The notes: generated by a model from the letters alone, not told the origin. Positions 1 to 10,629 are shown, counted from the first letter of the stretch. The stretch is DNA of 64,000 nt from Phlebotomus papatasi (GCF_024763615.1 NC_077222.1:3410001-3474000), one strand, 5' to 3'. A program made the numbers and translations.

Positions 1-425
1 TCGAGTTTCATCCAACCAATTGGCCAAATCAGCAAAACATCCATTTTCAGACAATCCAACACATAATCCTCCACAGTCTCCTTCCGGGACTTGATTGTGC
101 CAAAGGCCGAACGACAGGCATTGACAATGGCATTGAGTAGCCCCTTGGTAGTTTCAGTCCAAACAAATTGCTTTTTTGGCCACTTGGTATCATTCTCCTT
201 TTCTGGAATTCCCATAATAGTCATGCTATTTTTCAACTGCTGCACCCTCTCATACTCCTTCTCATACGCACTTATTAACCCCGGCATGCACTCCTCAACG
301 GCCTTCTTCAACCTCGATACTGCCCTCTTAACCTTGGCCTCTTCCTGCTGAATCCTCAGCTTCTTGGCACGCAGCATCAGGGTCTGTTTGCTGCACGGCA
401 AATGACTCTCCAGGTAGCTGTACAC
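1..425 (-). CDS. yem: Ubinuclein/yemanuclein, coding exon 5 (partial, runs off the left edge)
   Basis: Reading leftward from 425 this exon encodes VYSYLESHLPCSKQTLMLR, then a basic coiled-coil-like helix (AKVKRAVSRLKKAVEE), then KKQFVWTETTKGLLNAIVNA and LLIWPIGWMKLE at the window edge. This is the ubinuclein conserved middle domain (UBN_AB family): YL-SHLPCS and WP-GWM are its signature ends. I place the acceptor at 427-426 (gaaaatcag) because it keeps phase 0 with the previous exon. An alternative AG at 456-455 also lies in open frame but would insert about 10 unconserved residues out of phase. The intron before it is 3.17 kb. The rest of the protein, about half by family length, is outside the window. 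Confidence 0.87.
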   Translation of the reverse strand, partial: MYSYLESHLPCSKQTLMLRAKKLRIQQEEAKVKRAVSRLKKAVEECMPGLISAYEKEYERVQQLKNSMTIMGIPEKENDTKWPKKQFVWTETTKGLLNAIVNACRSAFGTIKSRKETVEDYVLDCLKMDVLLIWPIGWMKL

Positions 426-575
426 CTGATTTTCCAACAATTCAACCCAATTACCTTAAAGGTCCTCTTCAAAGGGGTCGCTCATAAAATAAAATCTATG
501 TGTCTTACGCGGAAAAAGTGTCACGAAACGTGCTTAAAAATTTGGTCAATTAAGAAACCCGAAAGAGGTAACGTA

Positions 576-1491
576 CACAGTAAAAAAAAATAACACTATT
601 ATAGTGTGTAATCTTTCACACTACTAAATAAAGTGTTAAATTTGGAAAAGTTTTTAATTTAAAATTGTTTAATTTAAAGTTGTTGATTTTCAAGATGTTG
701 AATTTGGAATTGTTGAATTCAAAAATTGTTGAATTTTTATGTGTAAATTCAAAAATTGTTGAATTCTGTTTATTGTTGAATTTTCTTTTCATTTCGAAGA
801 TTTTTTTTGCCTTTTTAGACATTTTTATTAGTTTTTGCTGTACTAGGGATCCTCCCTAATGCGATATAACTTATTATGCATATAAATATTTGATGTTCTA
901 TATGACTTTTGCCCAATGAAAAGCATCTCGACTGAAGTATATGTCTTAAATGGAAATTCAACAATTTTTACACAACTTTTGTTTAAAAATTCAACAAATT
1001 TGGTTGAAATACACAAGGGTTCACACTATAATAGTGTTAAAAATTATGATCAAACTATAATAGTGTTAATTTTTGATCATGTGACAAAAAATACCATAAA
1101 GTTGTGTATTTTTTCACACTATAATAATGTGAAAAACTGTAATCGTACTATAATAGTGGTAATTTTTAGAATTTGTAAAACAGTTTTAAATCACGAAACA
1201 TTGTTGAAAAATTTTTATGATTATAAGAGTGAGAAATTTTACACAGATGTCAATTAAATAATTAATTTATTCGATTTCACACTATTTATAGTGTTAAAAT
1301 TTTACACATTTTCAAATTAAACAACATTTTTAAAAAATTTTCAACTATATAATAGTGGTAATTTTCAATCACGTGACAATAAATTGCCAAAATGTTGTGT
1401 ATTTTTTAAACATTTTTAAATTAAACAGCTAAAATGGTCGATTTTGAACTATAATAGTTAGTAGTAAAATTTTACACATTTTTTTACTGTG
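576..1491. mobile_element. MITE-like element with CACAGTAAAAAA termini
   Basis: The ends are CACAGTAAAAAA and its complement TTTTTTACTGTG, each flanked by TA, giving a 916-bp element. Inside are many inverted copies of cactataatagtg-like words and AAATTTTACACA. A truncated relative of the right third occurs at about 58733-58917. No transposase frame is visible. It is non-autonomous; the superfamily is not assigned. Confidence 0.65.
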
Positions 1492-1789
1492 TATGCATTT
1501 TTTCATAAATGAAACCTATAAAACATTTTAACGAACGTAAGAAACTTAAATCTGCTTACGAAACCAAAGAAACGTTCCACGTTTTGCGAAAGCAGTCTTC
1601 AAAAGGATGTATTTTCAATTCATTGAAAAAAAATTTCGCAGTTTCAAAACCTTTAAAAAATTTCGCTAAATCAGGAAAACGTTTAATTAAGTTACAAAGT
1701 TTTAGTAATCAAAGAAACATTCCAATTTTTGCGAAAGAGAAACCGTACAAAATTTCCAAAAATAATAGCAATCCTCAAAAGATTTGCAT

Positions 1790-2760
1790 ACAATCCCTAT
1801 AAAAAGTGTCCCAGGAGAAATTTCCCTATTGATTCATTGGGAAAATTTCACCATGTACCCAGTGAATTTTCACCCCAAATTCTCGTACACTTCCCATATT
1901 GGAAATATCTTTAAAAAAAAATTACCAAATAAAGCTGTGGAAATTTCCCAAGAAAATCACAAGGAATTCTTTATGAATTTTCAGTATTGGAAAATTCGTT
2001 AGTCTCATAGGGAATTTCCAGAGAATTCCTAGAGGGGTTATTTCTTCTGGAATTCCTTGGGACTTGCCCCAGAAATGTCAATATTTGCGTGGTGAATTTC
2101 CCCCCAAATATCTGCAAGAATTCCCTTATTTGAAATTTGAGGGGAATAACTGAAGAAATTGCTCTTCTGGGATGTGGAAATTTCCCTAAGAGATCACAGA
2201 AAATTCCGTTCGAATTTTCGCAATTATAATTCCCACGAAATTCCCAAAGAATTCCTTGACAATTTTCCATTGATTGTTTCCTCTGATATTCCTCAGGATT
2301 TTCAACAGAAATTTCAATATTTGTGCAAGGAATTTTGTCCTAGAAATCCCCAAAGATCGCACACATGGGATTACAGATTATATCACTGGAGAAATTACCT
2401 CGCTCAGAGGTAGAAATTTCTATGGAGATTGCAAGTATTTCCTAAGACCGTTTTCAGCTTCGGAAAAATTGCTAAATTCCTAGAGAAATTTTGATGATTT
2501 CTTGTGGAAATTTCCTCAGGTAATTTTCTAAAGAATTCCCTTGTCTTTCCTACAGAACATTCTATGTTGGCTTCGAGCATTTTCGCTTAGTATTCTCCAA
2601 ATATTTTCTATCATAGGAATTTAAGTGGATTTAGTATTGAAATGTTCTTGGTAAACTATGGAAATTTCTTAAGAAGGTCCCTGAGGATTTGAACTGGAAA
2701 TATTTCCTTAATTTTCCAAACTTTCTTCAAGATTTCTTGGGGATACGAAATTTCCTACGG
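1790..2760. repeat. Cryptically repetitive GGAAATTTCC / GGAATTCC region
   Basis: In this stretch, words such as ggaaatttcc, gggaatttcc, gaattccc and gaaaattcc recur roughly every 30-60 bases on both strands, without a fixed period. A comparable stretch lies at about 62950-63890. The density is far above the rest of the window. One word at 2010-2019 (GGGAATTTCC) equals the classical Rel/NF-kB site, but the surrounding repetition suggests a degenerate repeat rather than an enhancer. Confidence 0.5.
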
Positions 2761-3593
2761 AGGAGGTATGAAAAATTCACTAGACTGTCTCTGGAAAATT
2801 TATTTCCACTTTACATATACTTCAGTCAAGATGAATATAATAAAGAAAAGTTATACAGAAAAAGAAATTTCTTAAGAATCTCATGGAAAAATTCATAGGA
2901 AATAATTTTTCACTTAAGAATATACTTCAGTCGAGATGTTTTTATTAGAAAAATATATAGAATAGAATATCGAATACTCTAGTGAAAATAGTCAAATTTG
3001 TAAAGTCTGAGAAGATTCATAGAAAATTCCCAACAGAGACAGGGAAAATTCAATAGGTTATTTCCGAGAAATGTGTATGAAATTTATTTTCACTTAAGGA
3101 TGTACTTCAGTCGAGATATTTTTTTGGAAAAAAATCATATAGAACATCGAATATTCTCGTGAAAGTAGTAAAATTTTATAGAGAAAAAGTTGGGAAAATT
3201 CCCATTAGAGACGGGGAAAATTCAATATGTTTTCTCCAAGAAATCTATATGAAATTAAGAAAACTTAGCATTTAAAAAAATTAAACTGTGACAGTTTTAG
3301 AAAATACGACAAATGTTTACAAATTTCACGAAACCTAAGGAACCTAAAAAAAATCAAGTTCATTTCGTGAGAATTCAAATATCTAACTAGGATTCAAGAA
3401 TTCCTTTGAAATTCAAGAGATTTCCAAGAAAACATAGGCATCTACATAATGTTTTACGAAACAATTTTCAACTAGGCTTTAGATTTAGAATGAGTCGCCC
3501 CTTTGGTCCAGTTTTTTTTCTTCTAAGGTGAATTTATCTTTGGATTTTCATTGAAAAGAAAAATGTAACAATGTATTTTTGTAAATCACTAAC

Positions 3594-4328
3594 CTGATTG
3601 CGAGTGTGACCTCCTGCTGCTCGTGTGGCATTTTCAATTTGAAGCAGAATATCCTGTACTTTGCTGTCGAAGAAATTGGTTTTGCCTAAGTTCGTGGAGA
3701 CCCTGGCGGCTTCCTTCAGCAGCACAATATTCCTCAACAGATCCTCACTGAGATTCGCTGGCAATTTTGCCTCAGGCTTCACCCCGCCCGTTCCATTGGG
3801 CATTTCCACAGCTGTGCTCTCATTGGAAGATTCTGATGTCATTGGAGCACTACTGAGCTCAATTCCATCCGCCTCTGAATCTCTCTTTGAAGCTGCATCT
3901 TGCATATTTCGCAGATTGTCCCTTTTAGCCCTCAGCATATCTTTAACTGTGGTCGTTTTGAGACCTCTCTCCGAATCACTCTTCACCTTAGGCTCAGCCT
4001 TTTTCTCTGTAGCTGCCGGAGGAGGAGGGGGTTTTGTCACTTTTGTCGCCTTAATCTTACTCTCATCGACAACTGTGGCACTCTTCAATTTCTTATCCTG
4101 ATGCCCATTCTTAGAGGCCTCTTGAGTCCCTTTTGGGACACTACTCTCTTCAGCTTCTTCATCACTGCTCGATGATGAAGTGGAGAGAGCTCGTTTCTTA
4201 GGCTTAGGCATTCTCTGAGCATCCTCAGGACGTTCATAATTTGATAAATGCTGGAATTCCAGCGGACCGGAATTTATATAGAAACCCCCTCGAACTGTCT
4301 CAATTTCATCAGGAATTAATTCATCATA
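3594..4328 (-). CDS. yem: Ubinuclein/yemanuclein, coding exon 4
   Basis: This 245-codon exon starts after tttctccgcag with YDELIPDEIETVRGGFYINS, completing the Hpc2-related domain; the GGFYINSG stretch is strongly conserved in ubinucleins. A low-complexity linker follows, rich in serine/acid (STSSSSSDEEAEESS), lysine and proline (KPPPPPAATEKK), typical of a disordered chromatin protein. The C-terminal part (LSEDLLRNIVLLKEAARV... DSKVQDILLQIENATRA) is helical and leads into the middle domain. The exon ends CAG before gttagt (3593-3588), phase 0. The true exon extends 39 codons upstream of the internal ATG at 4211. Confidence 0.9.
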
Positions 4329-4499
4329 CTGCGGAGAAAAATTGTCAAAGACAAAGGGATAAAAGCTACCCAGGAAGAAGATTTTAAATTAAACACAACG
4401 GAAAGGTATTTTCCTACGCGTTTTATTTTTTTAACTTTTCAAAGCATTACAAGTTCAACTTGCATGAAGCATATGCATGTTGTGAAACAAACGCTAGGG

Positions 4500-6010
4500 A
4501 TCCCCGTGGAATTTCCGATAAAATTGAACCGGTTCCGATCGGTTCTGAACCGGTAATGAACCGATTCATAACCGATAACTAACTTTATTTCGAAATTCAA
4601 TCATATTGCTCCTGAGTTGAAGGAAGAGATTGTGCAGCTTCGTAAGGAAAAATATGTCCAAGATTTAAGATTTTTAAGTGTGATTCCTTCTAATTACACC
4701 TATTGTAATCCTCGGATTTTCTCAAAGTGCTCAGATCGAGCTGAAATCCACAGGGTACAGTAGACTCTCGCTAATTCGGCTCTTTTAAGATCGGGCTACT
4801 TTTAAATTCGGGCAGCGGTTAAATTTGAAAAAAAGTTTGTTGTCATTTTTCAAGTTTGATTATGATTACCAAATGAATCGAATATGCTCAAATTTGGCAT
4901 GGTTTGTCTTAGTTTTGATGTGGTTTTGCATTATTGAGGGATTTTCATGCAATTTACGTTATTATGAGTGTGTAAACTCAATATCTATATGCACATGAAT
5001 ATAATATCGTTGCATTTCAAAAAGTTTGTCGCCCGAATTTCTGTCTAATTCGTCTGACATTTCGGTCCCATATGCCCGAATTTGAGAGAGTCTACTGTAT
5101 ATGTTTTGAACATCCCTGATGCCGAAAATCATAAGCCGGCAATTTCGGAACCGGCCGGCCTTCCTGATCTCTTTAGAAAGAGATATCTTCATAGATTTTT
5201 TTTAAATATATCTACTCGCGCGTATGACGATTTCTATTAGTTTTTTGAAAAACCGGTTCTAAACCGGTTAAAAATCACGTTTTGCAGTTAATCTCGAAAT
5301 CTAAGCATGCGATTTTGAAAATTTTATGTTTATGTTGTAGCCCAGAAAATTTAGACATATTTAAAAAAAAATCAAGACATTAGTCGAGTATCAATAATTT
5401 TGTTCTTACAGATGTTCTTACAAATGCTGCAAATATCAATTTTCCTGAGCTGCAAAGGTGGTAATTTTTCTGAATTTTCCTCTATCCTCAAAAACGACGC
5501 CGTTCGAGCAAAAGATTTTCACGGGAAATATTTACCTTGATAAACCCTCTATAACTTGGAATGTTGTTTTTTTTTCGAAAACACACTTGAAGTGTGGAAA
5601 AATGCGTAAAATATTGCACATCAGAATTACGATTTTAGGCTCATCTTTTATTTTTGCATTTTGGACCCAGGAAAAAAGGCCTAGGCTTCCAAGTTTGTCA
5701 GGAAATGTGAGATGTTGGAATAGCTTTTAGAATATACATATGACCATGGATGAAATTCATTTGGTAACTTGGGAAAAAATCAACTATTACGAAGCTGCAA
5801 CATTACGAAGCTGCAAAACCTTCCCATATTTTTTGCAATGTTTTGAATGATTTATAAACCGGTTCAAAACGATTATGAACCGGTGCTAAACCGGTTATGA
5901 AACGATAAGTAATTTTCGTCCGAATATCAAATCTTTTCCTCCTAAAACTTTTTTCTTGGATCTTTTCAGTTATTTATGGAACGGTCTAAATCGGTTGAGA
6001 ACCGGCAAAC
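4500..6010. repeat. Dispersed repeat with clustered AACCGGTT words
   Basis: Around the 4758 MITE are several blocks with gaaccggttc, aaaccggttct, aaaccggtta and related words (about 4527-4585, 5250-5275, 5855-5915, 5985-6005). The blocks at 4527 and 5855 align with each other, and with about 19855-19915, through the phrase AACCGATAA followed by a tattcgaatt-like tail. It is therefore an old dispersed repeat whose motif happens to equal the Grainyhead consensus. Confidence 0.5.
4758..5097. mobile_element. MITE, CAGTAGACTCTC family (pogo/Tigger-like ends), copy 1
   Basis: It starts TA-CAGTAGACTCTCGCTAATTCGG and ends CCGAATTTGAGAGAGTCTACTG-TA read in pieces: TIRs of over 20 bp, TA duplication, 340 bp. 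TIRs starting CAGT next to TA are typical of pogo/Tigger elements, but no transposase remains. Related copies are at 9829-10629 and 19287-19521. This copy serves as the empty-site reference for the insertion in the 9829 copy. Confidence 0.8.
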
Positions 6011-6052
6011 AGTAAATGATTCGAAAGTAAGTAACTTGTGAGGTATAGCATC

Positions 6053-6188
6053 GAAAGCCCTTGACAAACCTGAGGATTAGCCGAGAGACAGCTTAATGAA
6101 ATATGATAGAAATGTGATTTAACCGTTATTTCAAATATAATTACGCAAAGCCATCTCTCGGCTAATCGTCAAGTCTGTCAAGGCTCTA
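6053..6188. mobile_element. Small foldback element
   Basis: The left arm (aaagcccttgacaaacctg, aggattagccgagaga) pairs with the right arm (tctctcggctaatcg, tcaagtctgtcaaggctct) around a short AT-rich middle. Total about 136 bp. No target duplication was resolved. Confidence 0.55.
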
Positions 6189-6191
6189 AGG

Positions 6192-6390
6192 CCGGCTTCA
6201 GACTGGAGGTTTAGCCCAGTTCCAGAAGGTCTCAAAAATCTTAATAACAAGCAATTTTATTGATTTTTCAAAATTTAATGAATCATTTGCCCTTAATATT
6301 CAATCCTAAACAACGATTTCCTAAAAAAGCATGCTTGATGAGGAATTAGAGGAGTTAAGCCAGATTGCTAAGCTTTAGGTTTGTAGCCCG
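6192..6390. mobile_element. MITE, GGCTTCAGAC family, copy 1
   Basis: It begins GGCTTCAGACTGGAGGTTTAG and ends with a diverged inverted copy near TTTAGGTTTGTAGCCCG. The internal phrase ttaagggcaaat or its complement is shared with copies at about 7056-7668 and 30082-30280. No coding sequence. Confidence 0.55.
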
Positions 6391-7134
6391 TATAAGTCAC
6401 AAGACCGAGCACTTCCCAAAGCCTGAAACACTTTGCCACCCAGAATTTGAAATTATTTAAATTTCAGAATTTTATTTTATTTAAATTCTGAATATAATAC
6501 AGTCAAGTGTGCTAATCCGGGCGCTTCGCTATCTGGATCGTTTATGAATAATCCACTTAAAATAATACTTTTATTTTTATTTCCGTAATATAGTCACTAC
6601 AGTAACATAATAATAACTATTCAAGTTTGAGAAAAAGCAAAAATAATATTTTTATCCATTAAATAAGTGAGTGTAATCGACTCATTTCAATCTTGTGCCA
6701 GCTGGGTTCTTCACTAACAATTTTCTAGCAGTGATATTTTCGCTAATGACATCTGATTGATTAAAAACATTTATTGTTTTTTCCTTGTGAAAAAAGTATT
6801 TTAAATTCAAAGGTTTAATTAAAAGTGAATTAGCAAAAAGGCGACCCAGTTAGCGCATGCTGACATATTTCAGTATTAACATTATTTTATAAATTTTCTT
6901 TAATATTTTTGATATTTTTTTTATATTACGTTTCTGAATGAAATAGTGAATAATTCTATGGATTTAGAAGAAGTAAAAAAGAATTTCATCAATCCAAAAA
7001 CAAGCGTTCAAGTAGCACTCTTCGGGAAACGATCCAGTTACCCCACTTTACTATATGGGCTTCAGACCTGATGATTAACCATTTGGCTAAAATCCTCTAA
7101 TTCTTTATCGACCACCACCCTTTGAAATTTCTTC

Positions 7135-7472
7135 TGGTATTGGGATGGCAAGGCGCGATTGGCTCCGACGGGTCGACTGGGCCTTGACCGCTTCCGGTCA
7201 TGGTCAAAATATTATTTATTCATTGCTATATACTATTACTTTTAATTACGTTTTTGAAGTTTTTTGTTTGACAAACTTTTTCTTCTACTTATTTTTAAAT
7301 TTTTTGGCTATGCTACATGTATGTATTTAAAGAAAACGCTCCTAGTGCCCAAATCGTATTCACTATCCGCTAGGATACTGTCAATAAAGCCTCATTAGCT
7401 GTAAGGAATTTATTATATTCCATCTCTAAATATGTTTCTGTATGATATGAATTCAAATGTAATTTTCGAAAT

Positions 7473-7515
<43 letters not shown>
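7135..7515. mobile_element. Possible retroelement 3' end with (TA)n tail
   Basis: It starts with a GC-richer block (ggcaaggcgcgattggctcc, gacgggtcgactgggccttg) and finishes in about 40 bases of uninterrupted TA after AATAAAATATA. A GC-rich 5' part with a simple-repeat tail, lodged inside a MITE, fits a 5'-truncated LINE or SINE. No reverse-transcriptase motif is present, so the class is a guess. Confidence 0.35.
7476..7515. repeat. (TA)n microsatellite
   Basis: About 20 perfect TA repeats directly follow aaataaaata. It probably marks the tail of the insertion described just above, and its length would be polymorphic. Confidence 0.9.
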
Positions 7516-7517
<2 letters not shown>

Positions 7518-7689
7518 TTATCAGGCAAAATTTTTAAGGAAACTGTTGCTCCGGATTGGATATTAAGGGCAAATTATCCTTTATATTTTCAGAAATCAAC
7601 AATATTCCTTTTTATTTAATTTTTAACGGCTTTCGCGAACTAGGCTAACCTCGAATCTGAAGCCGGTATAACGAAATTCAGCGTACAAT

Positions 7690-8320
7690 AATAATGCCCC
7701 AACAATTTTGTTTGTAGCACAAGAAACAGCATAAAGCATTTGCTTCATGTTTATAAAAAAGCATTTTAGATTTGTGGCTATCAAAATATATTTTTCTTTT
7801 TAATTCTGGTTCCAATGGAAAGCCATACTTAATTTTCTAAAACTTTTTCAAACATAATTGTTCTTATCTTTAGCCGTAGTAGAGCTGAAATCCCAGCATG
7901 AGCATGAAGCATATGCATCATGTACATCAAGGGTAACTTGATTTGTAGCTACCAGAAAAATCTTTTTGCCATTTTTTTCTCAAAATCTGAACACAATGAC
8001 AAGGTAAAGAATTTTTTTAAAATTTCTTGGAACATTTTGTGCTCTTAAATCAACGCCAGTAGAGCTTAAATCTCTTTGGAGCACAACAATCAACAAGAAC
8101 TATAAAGCATTTGCACCATGAGCATCAAATGCAAAATCATAAATTTGTAGCTGTAAAATTATATTATATTCCCATTTTTCTTTAATTCTAAACATAATTC
8201 GAAGGAAAACTAATTCCCTACAACTTTCTGGAACATTTTATGTTTTTATCAATTTTGGAAGCGTTTTGAAAAACATTTGCTGCATAACTGTTACAAGATG
8301 CATATGAATCATGCAAGGGA
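7690..8320. repeat. Degenerate tandem repeat, about three units of roughly 190-200 bp
   Basis: Each unit shows the same order of phrases: an AAGCAT(A/T)TGC(A/T)TCATG block, tttgtagct, tttctttttaattct, a purine-rich stretch, then tttctggaacattttatg or similar. The units are clearly diverged, so the array is old. A related GCATGAAGCATATGCATG block sits alone at 4463. It lies in ubinuclein intron 3. Confidence 0.5.
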
Positions 8321-8422
8321 TACTCATCCAGGGATTAAGGATGTATCGTAAAATACTCCGGGACGCAGTGTAAAAGCTACTTTGACCCTGTGACCCAAAT
8401 TCAAGGACTTATTTGTACTTAC

Positions 8423-8533
8423 AGCTTCTGTATTGTCTATGAAAGAATCACTCTCATCGTATCCAGCACCTTTGTCGCAATAGTCCCCTGTAGACTTGCT
8501 GCTGTGCTTCTTTCCGTACCCACTGTTGGAGCC
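8423..8533 (-). CDS. yem: Ubinuclein/yemanuclein, coding exon 3 (HRD core)
   Basis: This 37-codon exon holds the hallmark of the Hpc2-related domain, DKGAGYDESDSFIDNTEA, preceded by a lysine/serine linker (GKKHSSKSTG). The acceptor is ttgtcttccag and the donor is GCT before gtaagt (8422-8417), both phase 0. The following 4.1-kb intron (8422-4329) is full of repeats. Its far side resumes with YDELIPDE, so the family signature of ...NTEA followed by YDEL is restored exactly by splicing. Confidence 0.9.
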
Positions 8534-8611
8534 CTGGAAGACAAGAGGAATCAGCCGGACTGAAGGGGGCAGCCAATGCTGGTAATTGTAGCCTCCTGGC
8601 CCAATACTTAC

Positions 8612-8716
8612 GTATTTCTTCTCCAATTCCTTGGCAATGCGAGCAACATCGTCGTCATTGTCAAAGGCATCTGCAGCGGCAAATCCATTGAGTTTGGAGA
8701 TCTTCTTCCGCTTCTT
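8612..8716 (-). CDS. yem: Ubinuclein/yemanuclein, coding exon 2
   Basis: This 35-codon exon runs from KKRKKISKLNGF to ARIAKELEKKY. It begins after gcattgcag and ends TAC before gtaagt (8611-8606), phase 0 on both sides. It holds a basic, nuclear-signal-like stretch (KKRKK) and the start of the Hpc2-related (HRD/HUN) domain, DDDVARIAKELEKKY, which is diagnostic of ubinuclein and yeast Hpc2. The next intron is only 78 bp (8611-8534) and happens to be open in frame, so a naive reading would add about 26 extra residues between EKKY and GSNSG. Confidence 0.87.
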
Positions 8717-8955
8717 CTGCAATGCCAAACAAAAGAGATACCAGGGTCAGATTGAAAGAGTGAACGGGATTTTATTGCACTCTCTCAAAAGGGGCGACGT
8801 AAGCTTCAATGGCGCTGTCAACGCGATTCTTTCACTTCGTTTTTTAACCCAATTTTTTGCACATTTGTCTTCACACCGCCACCTTCTACCTAGCTCAACT
8901 TCCTGCCCCATGGCCCCAGTCAAGTGATACCGGGAGAAATATGTGCAATATTAAC

Positions 8956-9111
8956 CTTTTCAGCGTGCAGCAGAGCCTGATAGTTGAACTCGGGAAATGT
9001 GTCCGCGTTGGGCTCAAAGAGCTTCAACTCGAGACGCACGGTATTTCCAGCCTTTTTCTCTTTGTCCACATCACCAATTGTCGCTATGGGGGCACGTTTT
9101 GCCTCGGACAT
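8956..9111 (-). CDS. yem: Ubinuclein/yemanuclein, coding exon 1
   Basis: First coding exon of a ubinuclein (yemanuclein in Drosophila), the HIRA-complex subunit that helps deposit histone H3.3 in nuclear chromatin. The ATG at 9111 opens MSEAKRAPIATIGDVDKEKK. Residues 24-47 (TVRLELKLFEPN...FPEFNYQ) match the conserved N-terminal ubinuclein segment thought to contact HIRA. The exon ends in AAG before gttaat (8955-8950), phase 0. The in-frame ATG at 9138 lies upstream, but the conserved block and the MSEAKR context favour 9111. The 239-bp intron ends with gcattgcag at 8717. The four later exons join in the same phase with family-specific motifs, so the identification is strong; the exact start is less sure. 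Confidence 0.85.
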
Positions 9112-9828
9112 TATCGTCCTATTGCTCAACACCCTCACTTATGCCCAAAAACCACAATTTTCCCTGCGATATTTCACCAAAACTGGGACATAACAAATTG
9201 CACACACAAACTTCTTCTTCTTCTCAGACCGGACTCTTTCAGCTGTGGTTCATTTGTGGTCACAGCTATTGAATTTTACTTGAAAATCTGACACAATAAA
9301 ATAACGAATTAAAAAAAAAACAAAAAAACGCTATTTTAAGAAATATATATAACAAAACTAAAATAACAAACAAAATTACAAATAAAAATAATAAAAGTGG
9401 TATAAAATGAAATTCGTGTCGTTCACTTTAACTCTGATTAATTTTGTCGAAAAGGATGTTTGGTAAAAAATATCCTTAACCCGTTCAGTCAATGTACCAG
9501 AAATATTTGAGATAGTATGTTTATATTTTGGGATTAGTTACCTACAGATTAATAGATGAATTTTTTGAAAAGAAAAAATTTTTACCTTTCATGGGGGCGC
9601 GGGAAGCCGGGGAAGCCCCTATCAAACACACATCTTAACGGTCACTGAATTTAAATTCTGTGCTTTAATTCATTACAAACTTTAATGCTTTAGATGAAAT
9701 AACTATCCAAGAACACAAATTGGTAACTAGAATTCAAATCAGAAAAAAAGAGGCCAATTTTAACAAATTCGCCGGGATATCGTATTTTCCGTCCGCCATT
9801 TTGATCAAAAATTTTGCACGAATGAATA
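9112..9828. other. Ubinuclein 5' flank
   Basis: Upstream of the ubinuclein start, the first 180 bases are GC-richer and include a CTT/AAG microsatellite-like run (cttcttcttcttctc, 9210-9226), likely 5' untranslated region and promoter. From 9290 to 9828 the sequence is AT-rich and I see no gene, TIR element or recognised promoter motif. Confidence 0.5.
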
Positions 9829-10629
9829 CAGTAGGAGTAGACTCTCGCTAATTCGGCTCAAAAAGACATTTTTTAAGTTCGATTATGATTATCGATTGAA
9901 GCAAATATGCTCAAATTTGCCATCCTTTATCTCAATTGTAGTGTTATTTTGCATTATTAGGGGCTTTCATGAAATTTACAGTTATGCCCTAGACACACTT
10001 ACAACTAAAGTCCAGAGACGACTAAGCTCGTTCATAGCAAATTCAGTTCCTGACACACGAGGCTTAACGTTTACTGGCACTCACAAAACATAACTTTCGT
10101 GGATCTTCTGCAGATATTTCTACTGAAATGCAATAGTACTCCTTTGAAAACGAAACTTTGCAAAATTAACTTGACAATTCACTTATAACAATAAGAATTA
10201 TTCACTAGAATCGCGGAAATTGGCTTAAGTCGCGAGTTAGCATCCACCTCACAAATAATTGTAATTAACAATAGTTATTGCACATGTACTGAGGCATGAA
10301 TTTACAAATAGTATTATTTTTAGAGGAGTATTAATGCATTTTAGTAGAAATATCTGCATAAAAACCCACGAAAGTTATGTTTTGTGGATAGCAGTGAGTG
10401 CTAAGCCTCGTTTGCAGTGTGTCAGGAACTGACTTGGCTATGAACTAGCTTAGTCGTCTCTGGACTTTAGTCGTAAGTGTGTCTAGGGCATTAATAAAAG
10501 CATGTAAACTTAATATGAGTATGAAAGTAAACAAAAAATCGTTGCATTTCAAACAATTTTATGCCCGAATTTCTCTCTAATTCGGGTGACATTTCGGTCC
10601 CAAATGCCCGAATTTGAGAGAGTCTACTG
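9829..10629. mobile_element. MITE, CAGTAGACTCTC family, copy 2, with a nested insertion
   Basis: It starts TA-CAGTAGGAGTAGACTCTC, where the first bases of the TIR look duplicated, and ends GAGAGAGTCTACTG-TA. Its outer parts align with the 4758 copy along their length. The extra 506 bp (9985-10490) is a separate foldback element inserted at a TTA site. Confidence 0.75.
9985..10490. mobile_element. Foldback element with TTA target duplication (Harbinger-like size)
   Basis: The termini TGCCCTAGACACACTTAC and GTAAGTGTGTCTAGGGCA are inverted, and homology between the two arms continues far inward (cgactaagct, cacgaaagttatgt, tagaaatatctgca). TTA flanks both sides at 9982-9984 and 10491-10493. The same site in the 4758 MITE copy is uninterrupted, which supports a real insertion. 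TTA duplications fit PIF/Harbinger; no transposase is present. Confidence 0.75.

Larger units (their letters stand above)
426..3593 (-). other. Ubinuclein intron 4 (3.2 kb), repeat-filled
   Basis: This interval between exons 4 and 5 has no further coding exon that I can find. It holds a TIR element (576-1491), a short AT-rich stretch to about 1790, and a long region to about 2760 saturated with GGAAATTTCC and GGAATTCC-like words. From 2760 to 3590 I see diffuse AT-rich sequence with the same words at lower density and a direct near-repeat (about 2905-3020 resembles 3085-3240). Confidence 0.7.
7056..7668. mobile_element. MITE, GGCTTCAGAC family, copy 2, split by an insertion
   Basis: The left part starts GGGCTTCAGACCTGATGATTAACC. 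The right part ends GGCTAACCTCGAATCTGAAGCC, matching the TIR of the 30082 copy. Between them, about 7140-7515, lies unrelated sequence ending in a long TA run, apparently inserted. Without it the element would be about the size of its relatives. Confidence 0.55.

Noticed and set aside
3661..4175. Two open frames on the plus strand (146 and 91 codons)
   Set aside because: They are antisense shadows of ubinuclein exon 4, whose reading is supported by conserved motifs and splice sites.
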